DNA from: Mangifera indica
Taxonomy: Eukaryota; Streptophyta; Magnoliopsida; Sapindales; Anacardiaceae
Assembly (NCBI RefSeq): GCF_011075055.1
Contig: NC_058145.1
Location: 6,047,228-6,111,227 of the forward strand
Direction: 5' to 3'
DNA: 64,000 nucleotides
Shown here: positions 12,054 to 21,554 of the stretch, in pieces
How the letters are laid out: the number at the start of each line of letters is the position of its first letter
Numbering within the stretch: position 1 is the stretch's first letter
Program-made: the position numbers and the translations under genes
The notes under the pieces: model-generated
The model's database searches: none
The model's input: the letters and a program-made list of their open reading frames with translations, nothing else
Told to the model about the DNA's origin: nothing

Positions 12054-12171
12054 CTTTTGTTTCAAGAATAGCCATAATATCAATCTTATTTTGCAAAATG
12101 AATCTACTAACCTCCTTTTGCTTGATAGGAGCGTTTAGGCCTCTAATGTTCCAGCATGCTAAATTGGTCAT
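12054..12171 (-). pseudogene. LINE ORF2 endonuclease N-terminus (outer copy)
   Basis: Read on the minus strand from ATG at 12171, this encodes the first residues of ORF2 (MTNLACWNIRGL, later AILETKV), matching 8152-8270 of the inner copy. The rest of the domain lies beyond the inserted LINE, at 6128 and below. Confidence 0.9.
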
Positions 12172-12208
12172 TTTGGAAAATCAATAGGGGATGAGTTCTG
12201 CCTTTGTT

Positions 12209-13697
12209 TCACCAACCTCCTCTACTGAGATTTGTTAAGAATGTCACCCTTCTCCCTTTTGAAATCCACCTCATCAACCTTGATTTTGCCTCCAAAATGG
12301 TTAATTTCTGGAGATTCACAATGTTCATGATCTGAATCTTCATCCTTTGTAGGATTTTTCTCCACTTGCTCCAAATTTGTAATTCAGCCACATTTGATAT
12401 CATGGTGCTAGATGAAGATGCACTATGAGTTGAGTCCACAATATTTGATGGGACTAATTTCTCATATGTCTCATCTAATATGATAACCTTCCCTTTATTA
12501 TGAACAACCCTAATTCCACTAGTTTCATTGGTGGCTAAGGGTGCAAATTTGTTATTATTCAATGCCCCCATACTATTGTCATAGTTCTCTTTTCCGATCA
12601 CTAGCTTTCTCCTTGAGGTCTCTAAGTTTACTCTACCATTCCCATTGTTATTCTCTATAGTTTAGTGAATTCCATAATTTGCCATCCTTATCTTTGCACC
12701 TGTAGCTTTCTCCTTACTAGTCTCCTTTTTTTCTTTATACAAGCTAAATTTCCTTTTTTCAGTCTCTCCTCTTTTCACTCTCCTTTTACACTTCATTTCC
12801 ATGATCAAACATATTACACAAGTTGCATTTTAATGGTTTCCATGCATACTCCAACTGAATTGCAACCTTTTCTTTTATTGGTAGTACAAGCTCCATTGTA
12901 TCCGGGAAATCATGGTTGATGCTAATCTCCACACAAATACGTGCATACTCCAGTCTACTCCTTTCCTCTGTGACTGAATCCATATAAAGGGGGTGGCCTA
13001 GAACGCTAGCAATATGGCTAAAACCCTTCAAACTCCAAAATTCCAATGGAATTCCATAGAATTTAACCCACACTGCTATTTTCTTTATGTTTTCCACCAC
13101 TATTGAAAGATTTTTTTCCCATCTCCTAACAAAAAGGGGTTGCCCTCCAATCATCCATGTCTCCTCTTCCAAGACTTTCATCATACCCTCTACATCCTTG
13201 AACTTTAGAAGATAAACTCCCATTTTGGTGGATATAATATCAGCAAGCCCATAGTTGGACCAATGACGGACTGCATACCTTTTGACAAGAAGAAAAGGCA
13301 TTCTTCTACCCATGAAGAAACCAATGGCACACTTCTCCCATCTCTTTGCACCTTCATCCATAACTTCAGGAGGAAGGGAAATGGAGTATTTTCCCCTAGC
13401 AAGGTTTTCCATAGGGGGAAAATATTCTAACTTCTAGTTTGATAATTTTTTCTCCTTAAATAAATGGTTCCAAGAGCATTCGTCTTTAGCCATCGGATCC
13501 AAGGAAGTGGTCACCGAAAAAGACCCTTCCGGTGTCTTGGAGGAGGAGGGTTCTGGAGAGATCCCTTCTTTATAAGACTCCTTTTTGGAAACATTTGAAA
13601 TATTGCCTTCAACATTATCGGATTTGAGTGAAGGGGTATCATGGTGTTTCATGCATGTAGTAAGACAGGCTGGCAAAGATATTTCCTTATTTGACAT
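12209..13697 (-). pseudogene. LINE ORF1, DUF4283 and zinc-knuckle protein (outer copy)
   Basis: It starts with MSNKEISLPACL at 13697. Open stretches are 13434-13697, 12786-13412 and 12209-12601. The first break is a TAG near 13434 where the inner copy keeps CAG. The middle stretch carries the DUF4283-like region (RWEKCAIGFFMGRR through FYGIPLEFW) and ends in the zinc knuckle, whose last Cys region is shifted out of frame (MFDHGNEV). The last stretch is the acidic tail. It would have been an RNA-binding partner of ORF2 but is broken in at least two places. Confidence 0.85.
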
Positions 13698-14312
13698 ATC
13701 TTTTTTCAAAGAGTTTAGCCAAAAAAGAAGAAAATCCAGCCTATGCAAGGCACAACAGTCTAAGTACTACCGAAAATGGAAAGAAACAGCTCTGAAAATG
13801 GAAATAAAGTCTGCTGCATACACCAAAAGGGAAGGAACAAAAATAGATACAAAATAAAGTAGGAAATTTGAAATTTTGAGAGCATTAGGTGAAAGGCAAA
13901 AAGTTTATGAAAACTGCCAAGACAGAAGGTGGAAAAACAAGAGTAAAACCTGGAAAAACAAAGTTGGTCACTGGAGAAATGCGAACTAGAGATTGAGAAA
14001 CAAGGTACTAAGATAAACACGATAACAAAAATGAAGAAGGGAAGAAAGAAAGGAACTAAGGCAGAGATTACACAAACTGAAATAGAATTAATAATAGTGA
14101 TATGACAGGATGACCGAAAGAGTGAAAACAAAAAAAAAGAGTAACCATGAGGGGAGGTGCCGGCGACCAGCAGGGTCACCGGATTGGAGACTGGTGCCAG
14201 AAGAGCCACTAACCAAGGGGGAGGTTGACGGAGGGTGGAAATAGTTAAAAGGAAAGGGATGAGATTTTAGAGAGATGGGAAAACATTTTCAAGAGAGAGA
14301 GTTTTTTGTTTA
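13698..14312 (-). other. 5' UTR of the outer LINE
   Basis: This non-coding leader is the reverse complement of the inner LINE 5' UTR, including the sequence near 14290 that matches the 5' end of the inner copy near 6150. Open frames such as 13760-14209 are not conserved and are probably chance. Confidence 0.75.
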
Positions 14313-14324
14313 CTTATGCATTTA
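14313..14324. repeat. Target-site duplication, right copy (outer LINE)
   Basis: Exact copy of 2331-2342. It sets the 5' boundary of the outer LINE. Confidence 0.85.
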
Positions 14325-14635
14325 GTTTAAGCTTATTTTATCTAATCATGTATCTTGTTATGTTAGACTTTGTTATTCTTGTATTAACTTAACTTGGCAA
14401 ATCACATGACAAGTCAAATGAAGCTTTAATAGAGAAGACAAGAGGGACAAGTGGGTGGCTCATTGCTTCCTCTTTTGGCAAAAGACAAGATTAACATCTA
14501 TGGGTGGCTTTTTATCCTTTACCACTTTTGGAAAGTCTTATAAACTAGTATTTAACTTGTTTTGAATTTCAAGATGTATTAATTTAATATTTATTTTGAA
14601 TTCAAAGTTGTATTAGTATGTTGTATTTTGAAGCC

Positions 14636-14643
14636 TATATAAA
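14636..14643 (+). promoter_or_regulatory. TATA box in decayed gypsy LTR
   Basis: TATATAAA sits about 300 bp before the primer-binding site, the usual place for the U3/R promoter of an LTR element on the plus strand. Confidence 0.55.
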
Positions 14644-14946
14644 GGCCTAAAGAAGCTTTATGTAACTTTTAGACTTGTTAATGAAAAATTGCATTTGTAT
14701 TTTGTTCAAACCTATTCCTTTATCCTCTCTCTTTAGTGGCCAAAGATTAGTGGTAGAATTCTTTTGGCCAGTGGTGATCCTTTAAGCCTTCAGTTGGTTC
14801 TTGGTTATTCATTTCCTTATCTCATCAATTACTACTTGTATTCTTAACTCTTGTGTTGGTCGAACTTGACTAATCAATTACTTGATGATTTTAACACTTA
14901 ACTTACCTTAAATCTTAATCAACATATGCACTAGAACTATATCAAT

Positions 14947-14958
14947 TGGTTAAAGAGC
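14947..14958 (+). other. Degenerate primer-binding site
   Basis: TGGTTAAAGAGC matches the initiator-Met site TGGTATCAGAGC at 9 of 12 positions, just after the LTR-like region and before gag. The fresher copy of the family (PBS at 25116-25127) has the exact sequence. Confidence 0.55.
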
Positions 14959-15250
14959 TTTGGTTGCTCAAAGGTGAGTTTATTTTCTTCATTTCTTTTG
15001 GTTGTTGCAAGAAGTATTGGTTGGAAATTGTTTATTGCTTGAAAACTTGTTGTGTGCTTTTTTTTTTATACCTTTAAACCTTTCTAACACCTATTAAACA
15101 CTTCTCATACACTTTACACACTTTAGCCTAAACACAAACCACAAACACTTACCAAAACATGGCTCAAAATACTTACAAAAACCAACCTAAAAACTTGTCT
15201 AAACACTATCCAAACTATTACACACTTTAATCCCTCTAAATGTCTTAGAG

Positions 15251-16395
15251 AATGAATCATTTCCTCCACCTCACCCTTGGGAATTTAGACACCTAAAACT
15301 ACAAGGAGAAATTTGTGAACTTAGACAACAACTCACCAAAGTCCTTCAATTTGTTAGGACATTTACTCAAAACCAAACACAAAACTTGCCGCCTCAAGCA
15401 CGAACACCTACACCACCATTTCACCAAACTCACCATCACCCAAGATCACCTAGAGACACTCTTCAACCCACAGTTTATGAAAAAGAGATTCTCATATCTA
15501 ATGGTTTAAGTGACAATGAAGACACTAGGAAGATAAAAAGACTTGTGGATGATGACCATGGATTGAGGATAAAAATTCTAGAATTTGAAGGGAACTTTAA
15601 CCACCCAGATGACTTTGTTGATTGGTTACATGCCATTGAGAGGGTGTTTAAGTATAAAAGTTATTCCAATTAGAAGAAGTGTAAGGTGGTCTTCTAAAAT
15701 TCAAAAACTATGCCTTTTTGTGGTGGGAAAATGTTAAGAAGCAAAAAGGTAGAGATGGAAAGGATACAGTTTACTCTTGGGAGAAATTAAAGAAACTCCT
15801 CAAGAAAATGTTTATACTTGAGAATCATAGATAAGAGTTATACCTCAAGTTGCATACACTCAAACAAGGATATAGGAATATATAAAAGTATATTAGAGAA
15901 TTTAAGAAGCTTATGATGAGGAGTGAGGTACCTAAATTGAAAGAGCAAATCATTACTAAGTTTCTTGGTGGCTTACGACAAGACATAGCTAACATGGTAG
16001 AGTTACTGCCTTATTGCACTTTTGATGATGTGTGTAAGCTTGCAATTAAGGTGGAAAAGCAAAAGAAGAACATGAGAAGCTTGGTTACAAAGCCATTCAC
16101 CAAGAGGACTACTTTCTCTGGGGGGTCAATTTTGTATTCCAAACTTGAAGTCATTTCTAAGGACAAAGGCAAGGAAAAGCTTGTGGAATCACCCAAAGAC
16201 AAACCTAAACTAATAAGATCAAACCAAATTGAAAAGAAATGCTTCAAGTGCCATGGCTATGGGCACTTTCAAGCCAATTGTCCTAATCAAAATATGATGA
16301 CACTCAAAGAGATTCAAGCAATTGAAGAAGAATGCCATGACATGGAGATAATAAAGATAATAATATGGTCAAAGATAAAAAGAAGAAAAAAGTGA
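15251..16395 (+). pseudogene. Ty3/gypsy gag (decayed)
   Basis: The reading is open from before 15278 (PPHPWEF) to a TAG near 15674. It includes the gag core LRIKILEFEGN and [13 protein letters not shown]. It then passes through frameshifts at 15674-15912 and resumes at 15913-16395. The last part holds the gag C-terminus and a CX2CX4HX4C nucleocapsid knuckle (CFKCHGYGHFQANC) near 16240. No usable start codon is left. Gag would package element RNA. Confidence 0.85.
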
Positions 16396-16423
16396 TTGAA
16401 GCAACAATAGTGATAACATACTA

Positions 16424-17160
16424 GTGCTTAAGAGAGCCTTACATATCCAAAACAGCCTCAATGATGATCAAAATCTCAACATCTTCCATATAAGATGCAT
16501 CATCAATGGAAAGATGTGTATAGTCATAGTAGATAGTGGGAGTTATGCCAATGCAACTTCCACAACACATGTAGAGAAGTTGAATTTTCCATCCCCATTA
16601 CACTTTTAATTTTACAAGTGGTAATGGCTAAGTAATAGAAGTAGTCTTTAAATAACAAGGCAAGTGCTCTTATCTTTTTCTATTTATAAGTATTACATTG
16701 ATCAAGTTTTGTTTGATTTCATTCCAATGGATGCATGTCATGTGTTGTTAGGGAGACCTTGACAATTTGATAGAAATATGAAACATGATAGTAGGAAGAA
16801 TACATATTAATTTTGGTTTAAAGAGAAACTCATCACCTTAGCACCCTTTAGCCCTAACTAACTCTATCAAACACCAATAAAGGTACAAATTATGAAAGAC
16901 AACTTATTCTTTAGTTGTAGTAAAATTAAGAAAACCCTTATAAAACACAAACGTATTTTTACATTACTTGTGTTTAAAAGAAAAGAAGATAATGAGGTAA
17001 GTGCACCCAATCCTTTAGTCCAACCATTACTATAAGAGTTTGAAAATGTCTTCCCTAATGATCTTCCATCGAGTTTGTCGCTAATTAGAGGGATTAAATG
17101 CCACATTAAGCTCATTCCTAGAGTATTATTACCTAATAAGGCAGTCTAGAGATGTACTTT
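16424..17160 (+). pseudogene. Ty3/gypsy protease and RT start (decayed)
   Basis: The 16424-16609 frame contains the aspartic protease active site as VIVDSGSYAN, matching [10 protein letters not shown] in the complete copy. After several stops, short matches continue to the region before RT (LPNKA near 17140) and then stop. The RT, RNase H and integrase are missing. Confidence 0.7.
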
Positions 17161-17329
17161 AGACATAGACCAAGATTGGCCTCAAGCAAAGTGTTATGGC
17201 CACCTGGATGATAGAGTGTTAGCGAACATCTTTATAAGCTTTCATAACATCATAATTATATACAATTCAATCCTTTTATCAACCGATATCTCTTGAAGTT
17301 GAGACATAAAAAGTGTGTCTATCTTAATA

Positions 17330-18732
17330 CATCTTTGATATAAGCTAATACATATTAATGAGTTACACGAATTAGACTACATTTTCATCCCACTGTGGTT
17401 ACAGATTTAAATAGTCATGAATGTATTTCAACATTCACATATGAGATATCTCTCATGTGTTGCCTCTATATATCTCATGACATGGTCATTCACTACCTTT
17501 ATAATACCCATATTACAATGATACACTGGATTGTGTTAACTATACCAATCCTTACACAAGATGGTCAGACAACCTCAAGTCAAAGGACTACATACAACCA
17601 TGGTGTTTAGAGGATTTGTTCCATAAATGCTAGAGCAATTATCAAAATGAATATCCTCTAGTAGGGTTAATCTGATAAACACGTCTATAACATGTAACCA
17701 TACGTTACACCAAGCTGTCAGCAAACAACTTCGACATGTATGAACTATCATCACCTTTCAGTGAGGTTATTCAACACTTTGATAATCCCATCACCAGTAC
17801 ATGTGTCATTGGTCATTATAATGTTAGAATTATAGACATTTCTAATCTCTAACTAAAGTATAATGTAACTCATATGAAAGATGTTTGTAATAATGAGTTT
17901 CAAACATTTGAATCAACGATTCTTAGAGAATCAAAATTAGGGCTTTGATGATCGATGAGTTTGAAATTGATCTGGATTTGACAACAAAAGGATATTACCT
18001 ATATAGAATGTGCGATTGGGGTATTAGGATTGATGGAGTACTTCTTCATCATGGTTTAGAGGCTATGACACATTGCTAGATGTTTACCATAGTTGTGGAG
18101 CTTTTGGATGTCTTTTGAATCGTTTGAAAAGAGACTCACGGCTACACCATGATGAACCTAAAGGGTCACACCAATAAATTGAACTTTCAAGAGTAAGGAT
18201 TGATTATCCGAGGTTGGCTGGTACCTTCTAAAGAATAATAATATTCATATAAATGTTATATAGAGGCAAAATTAACATTTTAAAGGTTAAAATGTTGGTG
18301 AGATGAAACTAGGATACCTAAAGTATATAATTGATTTACATCAATGGCAAGTCCACAAATTGAAAATTTTTTAGGAAAAAAAGGAGTTAACAAATTACAT
18401 TTTAGTCCACCATTTTATATGGTGGATTTTAGTTCATCTGAACTAACTGTAATTCATTTTACGAAAACATTTTCTCTCACTTAAAAGAAAAAACTTTTTC
18501 CTCTCTCTTTCTCTTGTCTCTTGGCTAAGGGTGAAACAAGGCTTATGGTGGACTTGCTTTGGAGGCTTTTGCACTTGAGGTGTTCTTCCATCATCCTATT
18601 TTCCACAGGAGGCAAAGGAGTAGGCAATTTTTTCATCTTTCTCCTTTTGAGCTTGCATGTCTTGATTCCTTCTCTTTCACCATGTATGATGCTTGTTTGC
18701 ATCTTCATCTTCATATATTTTTTCTTTCAAAA
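17330..18732. mobile_element. Ty1/copia LTR-like remnants
   Basis: About 17390-17860 aligns, with many differences, to 43440-43930, the LTR of the minus-strand copia element. Both share phrases such as GAATATCCTCTAGT and GATGGTC followed by GACAACCTCAAGT or GGCGACCTCAAGT. From about 17870 the sequence changes to a second LTR-like stretch running to a primer-site-like motif at 18733. At least two copia LTR pieces seem to be joined here. Their borders and orientation are not secure. Confidence 0.45.
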
Positions 18733-18744
18733 TGGTATCAAAGC
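18733..18744 (+). other. Copia-type primer-binding site
   Basis: TGGTATCAAAGC differs from the plant initiator-Met site by one base and follows TTTCA, a plausible LTR end. It suggests that a plus-strand copia element began here; its RT may be the remnant at 26213-27600. Confidence 0.5.
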
Positions 18745-19460
18745 TAAAGCAACTCCTTCCATGTCTTTTTTAAAGCCAAAAACATGTTTAAAATACCTAA
18801 AAGCATGTTAATATGTCATATATATGCATACATGTGCTCCTTTAGCCTTAAAATCAATTTTTCCAAGCTTAACCTCTTTTTGAAGCTGATGGGTGGACCT
18901 TCTTGGTTGGATTTTTCTTTTTCTTTTCATTTTCTAATAATTTTAAGATTAAGAACATGTATAATAAGACATGTATATGGTGAAATGTTCATGGATGCAT
19001 GTTAGTGTGCTTGTTTTTGGCATGCATATGCATTTTAGGTTGATAAACAAATTTTGATTCATTGAATATTGTTGCACATCATGACAACCCTAAATATGGT
19101 GAAACACAATCTGTTTTTGAGTTTATTTTGTGCTTGGAACATAAAGGATGTGATTTAGATCCATGCATTTGTAGCTTAATAAATGGTTTAGCCTGAGAAT
19201 TAAAAGAATTTGACGCTTAAATTTGTTGCATGTTTTGGTTTTCATGAGTCTATTATGATATGCTTTTTTGTTTTGAATTCATTTTGTATAGAAGATACAT
19301 ATTATAGAGGCATGTAAACTTGGTATATGCATTGAAAACAAGTATACATGATAATGTGTTCGCTTGTGAGCATATACAAATCCTGAATGGTGCACAATGA
19401 AAATTCTGGATTTTTTAAAGCTTTAATTTAGACATGCTAAATGATATTTCAATGGTGATT
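18745..19460. other. Non-coding remnant, nothing recognised
   Basis: AT-rich sequence between the primer-site-like motif and the target site of the gypsy insertion. Short frames show no family resemblance. It may be the leader and gag region of a decayed copia element. Confidence 0.4.
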
Positions 19461-19465
19461 AAAGT
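19461..19465. repeat. Target-site duplication, left copy
   Basis: AAAGT, repeated exactly at 26086-26090 on the other side of the complete gypsy element. Confidence 0.85.
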
Positions 19466-20421
19466 TGGTGCATATCCATCAAGGCAATGCAACAAGTCAC
19501 AAACTGAAAATCTGGAATTTATTGTTCATATGGCACAGCAGCATTTTGTCTTCCAATTTGACCAATCAAATGACTTCCAAAACATATAAATTATGGTTCA
19601 TTGGAAAGGGCATTCAAAGAGCTTTCTAATGATATATGATAGCAATCACAACTCAATCAACAAGGCATTCAAAACTAGTTTCAAAGTTGGATGGCAAAAT
19701 CTGAAAATGGCAAAATTACATACTGTGAACAGTACCCGGGCATATAACACACATTCACACTTTGGATTTCAAGGGGTAACAAGAAAGTTAACCAAGGCAT
19801 AAAGGAAATTTCCACCAACCTTGGGGTCTTACACCACCAATTCTTCCTCCAAGATGAATTGGATAAAGGAAAGAGCAACTAAAGAAAAGCTACAAAGCTT
19901 TACTTGAATTTTTCATTAGCAAAGAACTCTAGCTTACAAATGAAAATCCACTTTCATATATACAAGAGCAAGTGGCGGCAAAATGGAGCATTAATTTTGA
20001 CATGGAAGCTTTTCCCTTCATTTAAGCTTAACCATTCATTCAATACTAAGGCCATACTATATTAATTCAAGAAAACAACAAAAAGGGACAACTTTTCCCT
20101 AAAAGGTGGAACTATGTCCACCAACTAAAGTTACTTGCTTCCCATTTAGTTGCAATCCAACTAAATGGGTTTCATGGCATCTTGGGCTTCAAGTGGGCTT
20201 GGAGTTGGCTTCTTGGACTCATTTAAGTTTCCATTTCATTAAGGCCTTGGATGCAAGTAATGAAATTGCACCCAAAAGTAAAGTTGGGCCAATATGGAAA
20301 AAGCAATGAATCTTTGGGCTTGCATGGAGCTAATTCTTCATTCTCAATGGTGGCTTGAGCCAAATGGAGACTTGATAGAGAATTGGAAGCTAGGGTTGGA
20401 GAGGTAGCCGAAAATACATCA
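19466..20421 (-). repeat. 3' LTR of the complete gypsy element
   Basis: 956 bp, TGATG...CACCA read on the minus strand, matching 25130-26085 with about 10 substitutions and no visible indel. It contains a TATA-like run (19957-19963 on the plus strand). Bases 20223-20421 also encode the last 66 or so residues of the polyprotein. Confidence 0.93.
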
Positions 20422-21554
20422 TCCCCCCCGGGTTGGGAAGGACTTGCCCTCAAGTCCTCAAGGTGGCTATCCTCCATGTATGGTGAAAGATCTCCAATGT
20501 TGAAGGTGGCCGAGACTCCTCCCATTTCATCCGGAAGATTCACCTTGTATGCATTGTCATTTACCCTCTCAAGCACTTCAAATGGTCCATCAGCCCTTGG
20601 AGCTAGCTTACTCCTCCTTTTGCTTGGAAATCTCTCTTTTCTCAAATGCACCCAAACCAAGTCACCCGGTTTGAAAATGGATGGCTTCCTATGCTTGTTG
20701 ATCTTCCTCTTATGAGCTTCATTGGCCTTCATGATTTGAAATTTGATGGTTTCATGGAGCTTCTTCATGGCAGCAGCTTTCTCCTTGGCATCCTTGTGAA
20801 CTTGCACATCAAGAGGTAAGGAAGTTAGATCCAAAGGAGTTAAGGGATTAAGGCCATAGACTACCTCAAATGGAGAGTGTCCGGTTGTTGCACTTGGACT
20901 CCTATTGTAGGAAAATTCAGCTTGAGCAATCTTCAAGTCCCAATCCCTTAAGTGCTTGTTAACCAAAGTCCTCAAGATTGTTCCCAAAGTCCTATTAGTT
21001 ACTTCGGTTTGACCATCGGTTTGAGGGTGGTGAGAGGTGCTAAACATGAGCTTGGTTCCCATTTTGCTCCATAATGTCCTCCAAAAGTGGCTCAAGAACT
21101 TGGTGTCTCTATCCGAAACTATGGTTCTTGGAATTCCATGTAGCTTCACCACTTCCTTGAAGAATAATTCAGCCACCTTGCTAGCATCTTCAGTCTTGGA
21201 ACAAGGGATGAAGTGGGCCATTTTAGAGAATCTATCTACTACCACCATTATAGCATCCTTTCCCCTTTGAGTTCTTGGAAGAGCCACAATAAAATCCATG
21301 CTAAGATCCTCCCATGGCTGCTCCGGAATAGGTAAAGGCATGTAAGGACCATGTTTGAAATGCGACTTGGACCTTTGACATGTGCCACACCTTGCAATAA
21401 TGGCTTGGACGTCACTCACCATCTTAGGCCAATAGAAATGCTCCTTAAGCATGTCTAAGGTCTTATTTATGCCAAAATGACCTGCTAATCCACCACCATG
21501 TGTCTCCCTAATGAGAAGTTCCCTAAAAGAGCTCTTAGGGATGCATAATTTAGC
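20223..21554 (-). CDS. Gypsy integrase, distal part of the gag-pol polyprotein
   Basis: In the same frame as the upstream polyprotein but after the TGA at 21555-21557; the first ATG is at 21452. The HHCC zinc region begins in the readthrough stretch (THGGG...AGHFG) and ends with CGTCQRSK. The catalytic core shows D at SMDFIVAL (residue 53 from 21452), D at IVSDRDTKF (114) and E at DGQTEVTN (150), giving the DD(35)E spacing of active integrases. A basic C-terminal GPF-like region follows (KLAPRADGPFEVLERV). The tail runs to 20223, inside the 3' LTR. Role: inserts element cDNA. It could only be made by stop readthrough or from another copy. Confidence 0.92.
   Translation of the reverse strand, partial: AKLCIPKSSFRELLIRETHGGGLAGHFGINKTLDMLKEHFYWPKMVSDVQAIIARCGTCQRSKSHFKHGPYMPLPIPEQPWEDLSMDFIVALPRTQRGKDAIMVVVDRFSKMAHFIPCSKTEDASKVAELFFKEVVKLHGIPRTIVSDRDTKFLSHFWRTLWSKMGTKLMFSTSHHPQTDGQTEVTNRTLGTILRTLVNKHLRDWDLKIAQAEFSYNRSPSATTGHSPFEVVYGLNPLTPLDLTSLPLDVQVHKDAKEKAAAMKKLHETIKFQIMKANEAHKRKINKHRKPSIFKPGDLVWVHLRKERFPSKRRSKLAPRADGPFEVLERVNDNAYKVNLPDEMGGVSATFNIGDLSPYMEDSHLEDLRASPSQPGGDDVFSATSPTLASNSLSSLHLAQATIENEELAPCKPKDSLLFPYWPNFTFGCNFITCIQGLNEMET
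20422..20429 (-). other. Polypurine tract
   Basis: On the minus strand GGGGGGGA directly precedes the TGATG start of the 3' LTR. It would prime plus-strand DNA synthesis. Confidence 0.85.

Larger units (their letters stand above)
2343..14312 (-). mobile_element. Outer LINE (L1-type non-LTR retrotransposon), split by an inner LINE
   Basis: This is a plant L1-type LINE read on the minus strand. From its 5' end at 14312 it has a UTR, ORF1 (DUF4283-like RNA-binding region plus zinc knuckle), ORF2 (endonuclease, reverse transcriptase, zf-RVT-like C-terminus), and a 3' UTR ending at an A-rich tail (2343-2352 on the plus strand is its T-rich complement). A perfect 12-bp duplication flanks it. Without the insert and its extra duplication copy the element is about 6.0 kb, a full-length size. 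It is interrupted in the endonuclease coding region by a sister LINE at 6129-12038. Several stops and frameshifts show it is no longer autonomous. Confidence 0.9.
14325..17160 (+). mobile_element. Decayed Ty3/gypsy element, 5' part only
   Basis: It comprises a 5' LTR-like region (about 14340-14944) with a TATA box, a degenerate tRNA-Met primer site, gag, protease and the first few RT residues, after which similarity stops near 17160. It belongs to the same family as the complete element at 19466-26085, as shown by shared protein text such as [20 protein letters not shown] and FKCxGYGHFQAxCPN. No 3' LTR was found. The exact left LTR edge is not clear because the LINE inserted next to it or within it. 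Confidence 0.75.

Noticed and set aside
13760..14209. 149-codon frame with hydrophobic stretches, a possible membrane protein
   Set aside because: It lies in the LINE 5' UTR; the same region of the inner LINE does not keep the frame.
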